A stretch of DNA of 33,770 nt, from the NCBI GenBank assembly GCA_025451455.1, contig JANWKI010000046.1, positions 1-33,770 on the forward strand, given 5' to 3'. Each line of letters begins with the position of its first letter. Position 1 is the stretch's first letter. The stretch is from Ignavibacteria bacterium. Lineage in GTDB: Bacteria > Bacteroidota > Ignavibacteria > Tepidaquicellales > OLB5. Positions 7,743-16,754 of the stretch are shown piece after piece. The notes beneath the pieces are model-generated. The model did no database searches, had not been told where the DNA came from, and saw only the letters and a program-made list of their open reading frames with translations. The translations under genes and the position numbers were made by a program.

Positions 7743-8657
7743 ATGGATAAGCAGAACGATATTAACGATAAATTTAACAGAGAAGTTGAGAAAAGACTCA
7801 AGAGTAAGCTTGCAGAATACGAGTCTCGGGTACGGGAAGAAATTCAGCGGGAATTGCAGAAAGAAGCGGAGCTTCTTGCAAGTGATGAACAGAAAAAAGA
7901 GGATGAAAGAATTGAATCAGGAAAAAAGAAAGAAATCTTTTATGAACGGTTTGGAATTAATTTCCGGATTCAGCATATAATTTTGTTTTCCTGTACTATT
8001 ATGTTAATTGTAACAGGGGTCCCTTTAAAATTTCCGAAGAATTCAGTTTCTCAATTTGCCATAGGATTGTTTGGTGGTGCTCCGGGAGCACGTGCAATCC
8101 ATCATTTCTTTGCTCTCGGTCTGATAATTATTGGTATTTACCACCTTTTATATACTTTTTGGTCAAGTCATGGCAGGAAAGACTTTTTTGAATTGCTTCC
8201 CAATCTCAGGGATTTTTCGGATGTTTATAACCAGATCAGATATTTCCTCGGATTTCGTAAAGAGAAAGTTAAATACGGAAGATTCAGTTACATTGAAAAA
8301 TTTGATTACTGGGCTGTATATTGGGGTCTTATCATGATGATCGGTACCGGATTAGTAATGTGGCTCTTCCAGGGAAAGTTTGAACCGATAATCTTCGGTG
8401 AAATAAATTTAGCCTGGGGACCTGAAATTATTACTAATTATGTGCATGCAATTGCAAGAGAAATGCACAGTGATGAAGCATTACTTGCAACATTAGTAAT
8501 TATTGGATGGCACTTTTATAACGTTCATTTCAATCCTCATAAATTTCCAATGAGCAAGGTATGGCTTACCGGGAAAATCACAGAAAAGGAAATGAAGGAT
8601 GAGCACGCACTTGAATATGAGAAAATGATGAAGAAGAAAGAAGATAACGGGGACTGA
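7743..8657 (+). CDS. FdnI-like cytochrome b with N-terminal coiled coil
   Basis: The 304-residue protein is the third cytochrome b of the operon. Residues 1 to about 65 are highly charged and look like a cytoplasmic coiled coil (KRLKSKLAEYESRVREEIQR), absent from the two other copies. The membrane part has FRIQHIILFSCTIMLIVTG, AIHHFFALG, IYHLLYTF, FDYWAVYWG-TGLVMW, a MHSDEALL segment and GWHFYNVHFNPHKFPMS. It starts one base after the stop of the 9-heme gene and precedes the NapC-like giants by two bases. The role is probably quinol oxidation coupled to the neighbouring cytochromes. The coiled coil may dimerise the complex or bind a cytoplasmic partner. Confidence 0.9.
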   Translation: MDKQNDINDKFNREVEKRLKSKLAEYESRVREEIQRELQKEAELLASDEQKKEDERIESGKKKEIFYERFGINFRIQHIILFSCTIMLIVTGVPLKFPKNSVSQFAIGLFGGAPGARAIHHFFALGLIIIGIYHLLYTFWSSHGRKDFFELLPNLRDFSDVYNQIRYFLGFRKEKVKYGRFSYIEKFDYWAVYWGLIMMIGTGLVMWLFQGKFEPIIFGEINLAWGPEIITNYVHAIAREMHSDEALLATLVIIGWHFYNVHFNPHKFPMSKVWLTGKITEKEMKDEHALEYEKMMKKKEDNGD

Positions 8658-8659
8658 AT

Positions 8660-10801
8660 ATGGCTTTATTAAATAAAGTTTTTTCTCCGTTTGGGAAATT
8701 TCTAAGAAGCAAGAATCACCCCTTGATCAAAATTAGTGTAATCTTGTTTTTGGGTTTGTTAACGTTAAACGGAATATATTATTTTGCATCAGCATACAAT
8801 CCCGGGTGTGTGATGTGCCATTATATGAAGCCTTACTATGAACAGTCATCTCATTCGGTTCACAAAGATGTTTCATGTGTAACATGTCATCCGAGCAGAA
8901 GAATTCTGACAGCCCCTTATTTGTTAAGGTACTTAGCGGGATCGTATAATCCGAGGCCAAGAGCAGAAGTAGACGACAATGTTTGCCTCGATTGCCATGA
9001 AGCTCAGGATCTGAAAAAGCAGACTGCATTTGAAATGAATATTTCATTTAATCATTCAGATCATTTGAGCGAACTGAAACGGGGCAAGAAACTGCGTTGT
9101 ACCAGTTGTCATGCCAGGGGAGAGTTTGAAGAGCATTTTGCTATCAATAAAAATGTATGCTTTACCTGTCATTTTAAAGGAGCTAAAACAGGGCATTCGG
9201 CTACCAGCTGCAACGTATGTCATGGATATCCGAAAAAAATTGTGGAGCACGGAGGTTTCAAGTTTAGCCACGAGTCATATCTGAAGATCGGAGTTGATTG
9301 TTCCCAATGCCATCTGGATGTTACTAAAGGAGATGCAGAAGTTGAAAAGAAAAGATGTTTCCAATGCCATGTAGAAAGAACTGAAGAGTTTTCAAATGTT
9401 GAAAAAATTCACAATGTTCATATAAATGAAAGAGGTGTTGATTGTGAAGAATGCCATAACCAGATAGAGCATGGGAAAATGAAAATGATAAATACTCTTG
9501 AAGCTAATTGCGAAAATTGCCATCAGTTAAGGCATACACCTCAGCGCGAAATGTATATTGGCAGTGAAGGGAGAGGTGTAGGAAGTATACCGAGCAGGAT
9601 GTTTGGGGCGCAGGTATCGTGTGAGGGCTGTCATGTAGATCTTAACAATGACGGTAAAAGTGATATGAATGAAAGAAGACAATCTTGCATAAAATGTCAT
9701 TCTGATGGTTATGACAAAATGCTTGATAAATGGGTTGCGTCAATAGATGAGTCGCTGAATGCTGTAGAACCGGGACTGGAATACACAAGGCAATTGTTAA
9801 ATTCAGAAAGATCCCGCGGCAGAAATGTTGAAGGAGTTTTATCTTTTTTTAAAGATGCAGAAGATAATTTTAATCTAGTAAAAGATGGTAAAGGTGTACA
9901 CAACATTGATTACGCTTTAAAACTTCTTATTAATGTTGCATCTAATCTGGAGGGAATTAACGAAAATCTGGGTAATAAGAATTTTAGGGTTAACCGGAGC
10001 AAACTGATGTCCGATGAGAATGAATATTGCAACTTGTGTCATTTTGTTATACAGCCAAAAAATATAACCAAATTTGGTGAGGATCAGTTTCCGCATTCAA
10101 ATCATATGAAGTTTATACAGTGCACTAAATGTCATTCAAGAGATGAACATAAAAAGATAACTGCAACAAAGGAAACATGTGAATCCTGTCACAAGAATTT
10201 CTCAAGTATTCCGGAAAATTTGAAGTACAAATCCATATTGTTTTCACATAATCTGCATACAACAAAGAACAATATCGAATGCAAAACCTGCCATTTAACT
10301 ATCGATTTTGATAAGATTCAAATAAAAGAAAATGTATGCAGCAGCTGTCATCATAAAAAGGAAAATATAAAGAATTGTGCAAAGTGCCATCCTGTTCAGA
10401 ATAATACATACGAAGGCAATATACTAAGTGTGAAATTGGATCCTGACCTGATGAGATCGGGCGGTGTTGCTTGTGCAGACTGTCATATGCCCAATAAAAT
10501 AAATGTTTCAAAACCTGGGAATGATTTCTGTGCAGGCTGTCATGATGCAACTTATACAAGTATGAAAACTGATTGGGTAAATGAGATAAGAACTAAATCA
10601 GGTAAGCTATCAATATTAATTAAGAATACAAAGAATCAGAATTTAACCGAGGAAGAAAAATCAAAATTACAGAAAGCAAAAAGCCTTGTATCATTAATTA
10701 AGGCTGATGGAAGCAATGGTTTGCACAATTATATGGTATTGAGTTCATTATTAGATAATGCTATGAAAGAACTTAATGCAATAACTAAAGAGGAAAATTA
10801 G
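8660..10801 (+). CDS. 20-heme NapC/NrfH-like giant cytochrome c
   Basis: The 713-residue protein has one N-terminal membrane anchor (about 23-46) followed by CVMCHYM and CVTCH. This is the CXXCHxM arrangement of NapC/NrfH-type quinol dehydrogenases. I count 20 CXXCH motifs. Heme-rich segments alternate with two heme-free helical stretches, one at about residues 355-455 and one at the C-terminus. Each follows a CxxCH-x-x-Y block (SDGYDKMLDKW, DATYTSMKTDW) and contains a VHN/LHN motif, so the protein appears internally duplicated. The helical parts recall the C-terminal helices of NrfA-like cytochromes. It may take electrons from quinol or cytochrome b and spread them over a long heme wire. The next gene is a paralogue. 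Confidence 0.92.
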   Translation: MALLNKVFSPFGKFLRSKNHPLIKISVILFLGLLTLNGIYYFASAYNPGCVMCHYMKPYYEQSSHSVHKDVSCVTCHPSRRILTAPYLLRYLAGSYNPRPRAEVDDNVCLDCHEAQDLKKQTAFEMNISFNHSDHLSELKRGKKLRCTSCHARGEFEEHFAINKNVCFTCHFKGAKTGHSATSCNVCHGYPKKIVEHGGFKFSHESYLKIGVDCSQCHLDVTKGDAEVEKKRCFQCHVERTEEFSNVEKIHNVHINERGVDCEECHNQIEHGKMKMINTLEANCENCHQLRHTPQREMYIGSEGRGVGSIPSRMFGAQVSCEGCHVDLNNDGKSDMNERRQSCIKCHSDGYDKMLDKWVASIDESLNAVEPGLEYTRQLLNSERSRGRNVEGVLSFFKDAEDNFNLVKDGKGVHNIDYALKLLINVASNLEGINENLGNKNFRVNRSKLMSDENEYCNLCHFVIQPKNITKFGEDQFPHSNHMKFIQCTKCHSRDEHKKITATKETCESCHKNFSSIPENLKYKSILFSHNLHTTKNNIECKTCHLTIDFDKIQIKENVCSSCHHKKENIKNCAKCHPVQNNTYEGNILSVKLDPDLMRSGGVACADCHMPNKINVSKPGNDFCAGCHDATYTSMKTDWVNEIRTKSGKLSILIKNTKNQNLTEEEKSKLQKAKSLVSLIKADGSNGLHNYMVLSSLLDNAMKELNAITKEEN

Positions 10802-10809
10802 TATATTTG
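10802..10809 (+). promoter_or_regulatory. Possible internal -7 element (TATATTTG)
   Basis: TATATTTG follows the stop of the 20-heme gene directly and lies 54 bases before the ATG at 10864. This 62-base gap is the longest between genes of the operon. It might give the last gene its own promoter. No -33 box is evident. Confidence 0.22.
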
Positions 10810-10863
10810 TAGTTAAGTTTTGTGAAAAACCGATCAATAGAATATTAGACAGATAACAGAATA

Positions 10864-12897
10864 ATGAGCGAAGATAAAAAAAAGGATTTAAAGCCGAAAA
10901 AGTGGTTTAAGAATATAAGAGGATACAAAAGGTTTTTACTCTTTACGGGTATATATATCGGTCTATTTTTAATTCTTTTGGCAGGGTCTGCAGAATACAC
11001 TTCACGTCCCGCTTTTTGCCCCACATGCCATTATATGGAAACATTTTACCAGAGCTGGAGGACTTCTGCCCACAATAAGATTGATTGTGTTGAGTGTCAT
11101 TTCGAACCGGGCATATCAGGAACAGTAAGAGGAAAGCTTAACGGACTAGTCCAGATAGTAAATTACGTATCACTTTCCTATAAGAAGCGCAAACCATGGG
11201 CTGAAATACCCGATAATACATGCGCACGCTCCGGATGTCATGAAAAACAGGCTTTGCAGGATACACTTTATAATTTCAAAGGGGTAATGTTTAGCCATAA
11301 AAACCATCTTTCGGAACTAAAAAGAGGTAAGACACTTAAATGTACCAGCTGCCACTCTCAAATTGTTCAGGGTACACATATCGAAGTGACAGAGCAAACA
11401 TGCTTTGGCTGCCATTTTAAAAAGTCGGATGATCCTGAACATAATACACGAAAGCTGACATTGTGTACGAACTGCCACAAATGGGAGAATAAATCAAAGG
11501 ATGAGATGGCCTCTTACAGGTACAATCACACAATGGTTGTTGAAAACAAGATTGAATGCCAGAGCTGCCATAACAAGGTTGTATCAGGCAACGGTGAAGT
11601 TGGTAAAGAAAGATGTTTCCAGTGCCACTTTGAAAATGACAGACTCGAAAAATACAACAATACAGAATTCCTGCATACTACTCATATTTCAAAACATTCA
11701 ATGAAATGTTCAGTATGCCACTCGCCTATTGAACACAAAATTCAAAAAATAGAGCCAAATTCCCCGGCGGACTGCCAGAGCTGCCATACGGATGCTCATA
11801 CTTACCAGGTTAACCTGTATTCAGGTGAAGGAGGATTTGATGTTGAAAAATCACCAAGTGCGATGTACCTGAACGGGATAAATTGCAAAGGTTGCCATGT
11901 GTTTCATGAAACCGATAAGAGAGATATCAAGACAGAAAAAGCAGGTGCAAAATCATGTGAAAAGTGTCATGGGCCCGGTTATGACAATTTATTGACTCAA
12001 TGGGAAACTGCATCTATAAAAAGAGTAGGTATCATCAATATTTTATATAATAATGTAGAGAAGCAGATTAAGAATTCCGGCAGCTCCAATAAGTCAGAAG
12101 CAGAAACAATTCTTGATCAGGCAAAGCATAATATCAGGATTGTTGAAATTGGTAAAAGTGTCCATAATGTTCAGTTTGCCGATAAGCTATTAGTTGCGGC
12201 ATATACACTGTTGAAGAAAACACTGACCATAATTGGTTCAAAAGTTAATTTGCCGGAATTTTCTTCAAGCTCTGAGTTTATTCCTAATGAATGCTATAAC
12301 TGCCATTCCGGAATCCAGGAAATTAATGTGAAGAAGTTCGATATGAATTTTTCACATAACCAGCATATTGTTAAAGAAAAAATAATATGTGCAAAATGTC
12401 ATTCCAATTCTCAGAGGCACGGAGAACTTATTCAAACCAAAGAAACATGTAACAGCTGTCATCATGCAAAAGGTAAAAATAATGATGCATGCCAGAGCTG
12501 TCATAGTTTTCAGGCGAATGTATACAATGGCAATTTTGCAGGAATGAATCAGCCGGATTATATGAAAGAAGGCGGAGTTGGCTGTATTGACTGCCATATT
12601 TCTACTGATAAAGTATTTTTACCCGATGAAAAGATATGTCTTAAATGCCACGATGATTCATATAAACAAATGGCAACTGAATGGAAAAACGATATCAAGA
12701 AACTGATCAAAGATGCTGAAACTGAATTAAGGAATGTAAAAAATCTTAGTCCGGATGAAGAACAACAGGCGGTAATTTCCGATACTAAAAAGATTTTAAG
12801 CGAACTTTCAACAAGGCCCAGCATATATGTTCATAATTATGATTTGTTAAGTTCTGTACTGACAAAACATATCAAAAAATTGAGAGAAATAAAATAG
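10864..12897 (+). CDS. 18-heme NapC/NrfH-like giant cytochrome c, paralogue of 8660
   Basis: The 677-residue protein shares the whole plan of its upstream neighbour: a membrane anchor (about 20-45), CPTCHYM and CVECH at the NapC-like start, heme runs, and two VHN-containing helical segments. It has 17 CXXCH plus one CX4CH (CARSGCH, residue 120) where the paralogue has an ordinary CLDCH. Two hemes present in the second half of the paralogue (around CESCH/CKTCH) are missing here. The shared FSHKNHLSELKRGKxLKCTSCH block shows a tandem gene duplication followed by divergence. It is the last gene of the operon. The role is inferred to be quinol-linked electron transfer to other periplasmic cytochromes. 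Confidence 0.92.
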   Translation: MSEDKKKDLKPKKWFKNIRGYKRFLLFTGIYIGLFLILLAGSAEYTSRPAFCPTCHYMETFYQSWRTSAHNKIDCVECHFEPGISGTVRGKLNGLVQIVNYVSLSYKKRKPWAEIPDNTCARSGCHEKQALQDTLYNFKGVMFSHKNHLSELKRGKTLKCTSCHSQIVQGTHIEVTEQTCFGCHFKKSDDPEHNTRKLTLCTNCHKWENKSKDEMASYRYNHTMVVENKIECQSCHNKVVSGNGEVGKERCFQCHFENDRLEKYNNTEFLHTTHISKHSMKCSVCHSPIEHKIQKIEPNSPADCQSCHTDAHTYQVNLYSGEGGFDVEKSPSAMYLNGINCKGCHVFHETDKRDIKTEKAGAKSCEKCHGPGYDNLLTQWETASIKRVGIINILYNNVEKQIKNSGSSNKSEAETILDQAKHNIRIVEIGKSVHNVQFADKLLVAAYTLLKKTLTIIGSKVNLPEFSSSSEFIPNECYNCHSGIQEINVKKFDMNFSHNQHIVKEKIICAKCHSNSQRHGELIQTKETCNSCHHAKGKNNDACQSCHSFQANVYNGNFAGMNQPDYMKEGGVGCIDCHISTDKVFLPDEKICLKCHDDSYKQMATEWKNDIKKLIKDAETELRNVKNLSPDEEQQAVISDTKKILSELSTRPSIYVHNYDLLSSVLTKHIKKLREIK

Positions 12898-13012
12898 GGC
12901 CTGCCCCGGAAAGACTAGATTTACTTTATTACCTCCAGAGATCAAGATCAGTAGATATGGGTTAAAGCTGTTTGTATCACTGTCTTTTTTCAACAAGGGT
13001 TCCTTTCTTTAT

Positions 13013-13104
13013 CTCTGTTTTATAAGTGTATGTTGAAGATAACTAATCTTATAAAAAGCAGAGTCAATTCAAACTTGAACACAGATTAATTTGTGTGTTG
13101 AATT
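13013..13104. repeat. Two inverted repeats in the 12898-13237 intergenic region
   Basis: This 340-base gap holds no gene. It carries a long imperfect hairpin (13013-13063): CTCTG-TTTTATAAG pairs with CTTATAAAA-ag-CAGAG around a 21-base loop that itself contains AAGAT/ATCTT. A second dyad (13066-13104) has outer arms AATTCAA/TTGAATT and inner arms ACACA/TGTGT. They lie about 100-190 bases upstream of the sigma-54-type promoter, so they could end the previous operon or serve as regulator sites. No U-tract follows either one. Confidence 0.4.
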
Positions 13105-13201
13105 ATGTCAGCTTTTTTGAGGAATATCTCCACACTTCAATTAATTAAGAGCCTTACATCACTTTTAACTATTAATTAACAGTAACTTACATTCAATTTA
13201 T

Positions 13202-13216
13202 TGGCACGATATTTGT
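13202..13216 (+). promoter_or_regulatory. Sigma-54-type promoter of the 15-heme/ferredoxin/NrfD operon
   Basis: TGGCACGATATTTGT matches the -24 consensus TGGCACG in full and has TTG at the right spacing for -12; only the last C differs. This is the best match of the four sites. Transcription would begin near 13228, leaving a short leader of about 10 bases before ATG 13238. Confidence 0.72.
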
Positions 13217-13237
13217 GTTAATATCTGTAGAGTTTTT

Positions 13238-14530
13238 ATGTCCAATTTGAACCAAATGCTGAAAGATAAAAAACATATTATTGCAATATTCTCTGTAATA
13301 ATTATTATAATTTTTATCGGGGTTATTGCCGGTATATTTTTTTCACCGGAGAGTTTTGGTAAATATGGTCATTACAGATGGAATGCTAATAATGAAAATG
13401 CTTCCCTTAAAATGGTGAACCAGAATATTAATACCTGCAAAGAATGTCATGAAAGTATTTACCAGCTTCATGAGAAAGATGCTCATTATAGTGTACCTTG
13501 CGTTGATTGCCACGGCGCAGGAAATTTGCATGTAGAATTTCATAAAAGCGGTGATAGTACCAACATTTCCGCAAAACAGCTTGCAGTGATGCCTAAGGAA
13601 TTTGATTTTGAGGGCTGCCTGTATTGCCACAGAAAATTAAAAGCAAGGCCAGCAGACTTTCCCCAGGTAAACCAGGAAGAACATTATAAATTTCTGCATA
13701 TAACAGATAGCAAGACAAAATGTATTGAATGCCACAACCCGCATGAACCGATATTCTTGTTAACTGATGTAAAACAGTCACGCATTCATCCAATTATTAA
13801 CAGGTGCACAGAGTGTCACTCAAAGAACCCGGAAAAAAGCTTTAAAGAAGTTAGTGACCACCCTGCAATATTTGAATGTAAAGATTGTCATAAAGAAGTT
13901 GTAAATGATTTTAATCAGAAACCTCATCATAAATATATAGACTGCAGAACCTGCCATCTTTATCATAAAGAAAATGAGACGACCGGAAGAATATATAAAA
14001 ATGGAAATGCTAAGTTTTGCCTTCTGTGCCACGAAAAGAAGCCGTTCAAAGATGAAAAATACCCTCCCAAAATTGATTGGCCGTCGCATATTGGCAATTT
14101 AAGCATATTACAAAAAAGTGATGAAAAGATCTGTCTAAGCTGTCACTCAGAGCAGATTCATAAAATGGATTTGAAAGTAAAAGAAAACCCTCATCCTAAG
14201 AACTGGCGCCCTGAACACAAAGATTTTGCAAAAGAAAAGCCGGAAATGTGTAAACGGTGCCATACCACAAACGAATGCGCATCATGTCATTTAAAGAATA
14301 AACCGCAGACGCACAATGACAGCTGGTTAAAGGGGCACTCTATAGCAGGTGAAAAAAATAAGACATCTTGCGATTTTTGTCATAAACAAAATTCATGCAA
14401 TTCATGCCATAAAGTAGTTATGCCCCATCCTAAAGGATTTGATGAACTTCACAAAGAGGTGGTATCGCAAAAAGGCAGAGAAGTTTGCATGAAATGCCAC
14501 AAAGAGAATTTTTGCGGTCAATGTCATTAG
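13238..14530 (+). CDS. 15-heme membrane-anchored cytochrome c (Hmc-like complex)
   Basis: The 430-residue protein has one N-terminal membrane helix (about 13-35) and 15 CXXCH motifs, from CKECH to CGQCH. The coding region ends on the histidine of the last motif, so the fifteenth heme sits at the extreme C-terminus. The genes that follow encode a four-cluster ferredoxin and an NrfD protein. That set (multiheme c, FeS, NrfD) is the core of the Hmc, Nrf, Qrc and Psr families. It most resembles Hmc, whose cytochrome has 16 hemes. It likely exchanges electrons between the quinol pool and periplasmic cytochromes. An in-frame ATG at 13256 is an alternative start if the leader is very short. Confidence 0.92.
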   Translation: MSNLNQMLKDKKHIIAIFSVIIIIIFIGVIAGIFFSPESFGKYGHYRWNANNENASLKMVNQNINTCKECHESIYQLHEKDAHYSVPCVDCHGAGNLHVEFHKSGDSTNISAKQLAVMPKEFDFEGCLYCHRKLKARPADFPQVNQEEHYKFLHITDSKTKCIECHNPHEPIFLLTDVKQSRIHPIINRCTECHSKNPEKSFKEVSDHPAIFECKDCHKEVVNDFNQKPHHKYIDCRTCHLYHKENETTGRIYKNGNAKFCLLCHEKKPFKDEKYPPKIDWPSHIGNLSILQKSDEKICLSCHSEQIHKMDLKVKENPHPKNWRPEHKDFAKEKPEMCKRCHTTNECASCHLKNKPQTHNDSWLKGHSIAGEKNKTSCDFCHKQNSCNSCHKVVMPHPKGFDELHKEVVSQKGREVCMKCHKENFCGQCH

Positions 14531-14575
14531 AGTTTTTGTTTTGTTGTAAATGGAGGTAAGTAAAATCAATTTGAA

Positions 14576-15334
14576 ATGAATAAGATAGAACGGCGTAAGT
14601 TTATTAAATTAGGATTGTACAGCACCGCAGGCGTATTGTGCGGCTCTCTATTTGCCTTTTCTAAGATAGAGCAGGATGCAAATGTTGATAATTACGAAGC
14701 ATTGTTGAAGTTTGACTGGGGATTTCTTGTAGATACAACCAGATGCATAGGTTGCGGCGCCTGTGTAAGGGCATGCAAGATTGAAAATAATGTCCCCGAG
14801 AGTTATTTCCGAACCTGGGTTGAACGCTATGAAATTGATAAGAACGGAAATATAAGGGTAGACTCACCCAAAGGAGCGATCGAGAGCTTTAAGACTGATA
14901 ATTTTCAGAGTGAAGATATTGTGAAGGCTTTTTTTGTCCCTAAATTGTGCAATCACTGTTACGATTCTGCATGCACTCAGGTTTGTCCCGTTGGAGCAAC
15001 ATACGAGACACCTGATAAAGTTGTCCTGATAGATAAAGAAAGATGTGTTGGCTGCGGCTACTGTGTGCAGGCTTGCCCATACGGCTGCAGATATATTGAC
15101 CATGAAAAAGGTGTTGCTGATAAGTGCACTCTGTGTTATCACAGGATACAAAAAGGAGAAGCACCTGCTTGTGTAAACGCCTGTCCAAGAAGCGCAAGAA
15201 TATTCGGCAATCTAAAAGACCCGAAAAGCAAGATAAGAAGAATACTAGACCAGAGAAGATACGGGCAATTGAAACCCGATTTAGGTACCAATCCTAAATG
15301 CTTTTACATTGGGTTAGATAAGGAGGTAGTATGA
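14576..15334 (+). CDS. Tat-exported four-cluster [4Fe-4S] protein (NrfC/HmcB/PsrB-like)
   Basis: The 252-residue protein has a twin-arginine leader (ERRKFIKLG followed by a hydrophobic stretch). Four cysteine groups fit four [4Fe-4S] clusters: CIGCGACVRAC (from residue 57), CNHCYDSACTQVCP, CVGCGYCVQACP and CTLCYHRIQKGEAPACVNACP. This is the electron-transfer subunit of NrfC/PsrB/TtrB type and links the 15-heme cytochrome to the membrane NrfD protein. Its stop overlaps the next start by 4 bases. No molybdopterin catalytic subunit is encoded nearby, so the unit looks like an electron-transfer complex rather than a terminal reductase. Confidence 0.95.
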   Translation: MNKIERRKFIKLGLYSTAGVLCGSLFAFSKIEQDANVDNYEALLKFDWGFLVDTTRCIGCGACVRACKIENNVPESYFRTWVERYEIDKNGNIRVDSPKGAIESFKTDNFQSEDIVKAFFVPKLCNHCYDSACTQVCPVGATYETPDKVVLIDKERCVGCGYCVQACPYGCRYIDHEKGVADKCTLCYHRIQKGEAPACVNACPRSARIFGNLKDPKSKIRRILDQRRYGQLKPDLGTNPKCFYIGLDKEVV

Positions 15335-16515
15335 TCGAGTCGGCTAACGGTTTTGTATTCCCGAATGAAATGCATGTAACGTGGACCGTTATGATTGTTT
15401 TATACCCCTATATCACAGGAATGGTTGCGGGTGCTTTTATTGTTTCATCATTTTATCATGTTTTCGGAATGGAAAAGCTGAAACCGATCGCAAAATTTGC
15501 TCTGGTATCATCTTTTGCTTTTTTGTGTTTTGCAACTGTACCCTTGCTTAACCATCTTGGCAGTCCGCAGCGCGCATTTAACATTATGCTCACACCTAAT
15601 TTTTCTTCTGCAATGAGCGGGTTTGGTTTTGTTTATTCATTTTACATGATAATTGTAATCCTTGAGATATGGTTCTGTTACCGTGAAGAATTTATAGAAA
15701 AATATACAAATTCCGGAAATGTTTTGAAGAAAATTTATTATTTGCTGTTATTGGGTAATACTGTTCAAAACGAAAATACAAGAAAATACGACAGGAAGAT
15801 CGTTGTTTTCCTGGCAGGGTTCGGTATTCCTGTTGCCTGCATACTTCACGGATATGTTGGTTTCCTGTTTGGATCTATTAAGGCGAATCTATGGTGGTCT
15901 ACACCATTAATGTTTATTATATTTATATTTTCAGCAATAGTATCCGGTTTATCCGTGCTGATATTTTTGTATCAATTGATTCATTGGATGAGAAAAAAGG
16001 AAATTGATCAGCGCTGTTATGAACTTATGGCAAAATGGCTTTGGGGTTTTATGATAATTGCCGTAATTCTGGAACTTATGGAAATACTTTCTATTTCCTA
16101 CGAAAATACAGAAAGATGGGCAGTCTTGAAACAGCTTATCAACGGCAAATTATGGATATCATATGTTGTAATGCAGATCGGATTGTTTTCTATAGTACCG
16201 TTTCTTATGCTTACGTTTACTTCATTATTAAAGCTTAACAACCGAATTAAGAACATCCTTATATTTTGTTCATCAGGGATGTTATTGCTCCAGGTATTAT
16301 TTATGCGCTGGAACGTAGTAATTGGCGGCCAGCTGGTTTCAAAGAGCATGCGCGGATTCACAGAATATTTTCCCGGTTATTTTGATAAAGAAGGAATAAT
16401 AGTATCGGTTATCATAATTTTAGTCCCATTCCTGATGCTTAGGCTTTTTGACAGTATTTTCCCGTTTTTTCATAAGAAAAAGGTGCGTAGAATATTCTTT
16501 AGTGAATATGAGTAA
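15331..16515 (+). CDS. NrfD/PsrC-like integral membrane quinone-interacting subunit
   Basis: The 394-residue protein is highly hydrophobic, with about 8-10 membrane helices. The first conserved part (TGMVAGAFIVSSFYHVFG) and the PLLNHLGSPQRAFN loop are typical of the NrfD/PsrC/HmcC family, which binds quinone in the membrane and passes electrons to a periplasmic FeS partner. The gene overlaps its FeS neighbour by 4 bases and has the clear ribosome site AAGGAGG. It ends the sigma-54-type transcription unit that begins at 13238. A palindrome (TAATTACGTAATTA, 16513-16526) overlaps its stop codon. The direction of electron flow cannot be read from the sequence. Confidence 0.92.
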   Translation: MIESANGFVFPNEMHVTWTVMIVLYPYITGMVAGAFIVSSFYHVFGMEKLKPIAKFALVSSFAFLCFATVPLLNHLGSPQRAFNIMLTPNFSSAMSGFGFVYSFYMIIVILEIWFCYREEFIEKYTNSGNVLKKIYYLLLLGNTVQNENTRKYDRKIVVFLAGFGIPVACILHGYVGFLFGSIKANLWWSTPLMFIIFIFSAIVSGLSVLIFLYQLIHWMRKKEIDQRCYELMAKWLWGFMIIAVILELMEILSISYENTERWAVLKQLINGKLWISYVVMQIGLFSIVPFLMLTFTSLLKLNNRIKNILIFCSSGMLLLQVLFMRWNVVIGGQLVSKSMRGFTEYFPGYFDKEGIIVSVIIILVPFLMLRLFDSIFPFFHKKKVRRIFFSEYE

Positions 16516-16628
16516 TTACGTAATTAATATTTTACCTTTTTATAAAGTTTCAATTAACGCTATATTGTAATGTAATTTTTGAAAGTGAATGAAGATAATA
16601 AACCGGAATAAATGAACTCAGGAAATTA

Positions 16629-16686
16629 CTGATTTAAACCTGAACAAGCACGCAGAGCGATATTTTTAAAGGAATGGTTTAATCAG
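16629..16686. repeat. Imperfect inverted repeat before the Rieske gene
   Basis: CTGATTTAAACC (16629-16640) and GGTTTAATCAG (16676-16686) pair with one bulged base around a 35-base loop. They lie in the 239-base gap between the NrfD gene and the Rieske gene. The hairpin may be a weak terminator or a regulatory site; no U-tract follows. Confidence 0.35.
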
Positions 16687-16754
16687 TTTCAATTCATTTG
16701 TGGATTTAAAGATTCCGAAAAACCTAAATAAGTATTAATTCATAACCTAATAAT

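Noticed and set aside
16513-16526. Palindrome TAATTACGTAATTA as a dedicated operator
   Set aside because: It overlaps the stop codon of the NrfD gene, is far from the next start, and is easily expected by chance in AT-rich DNA.
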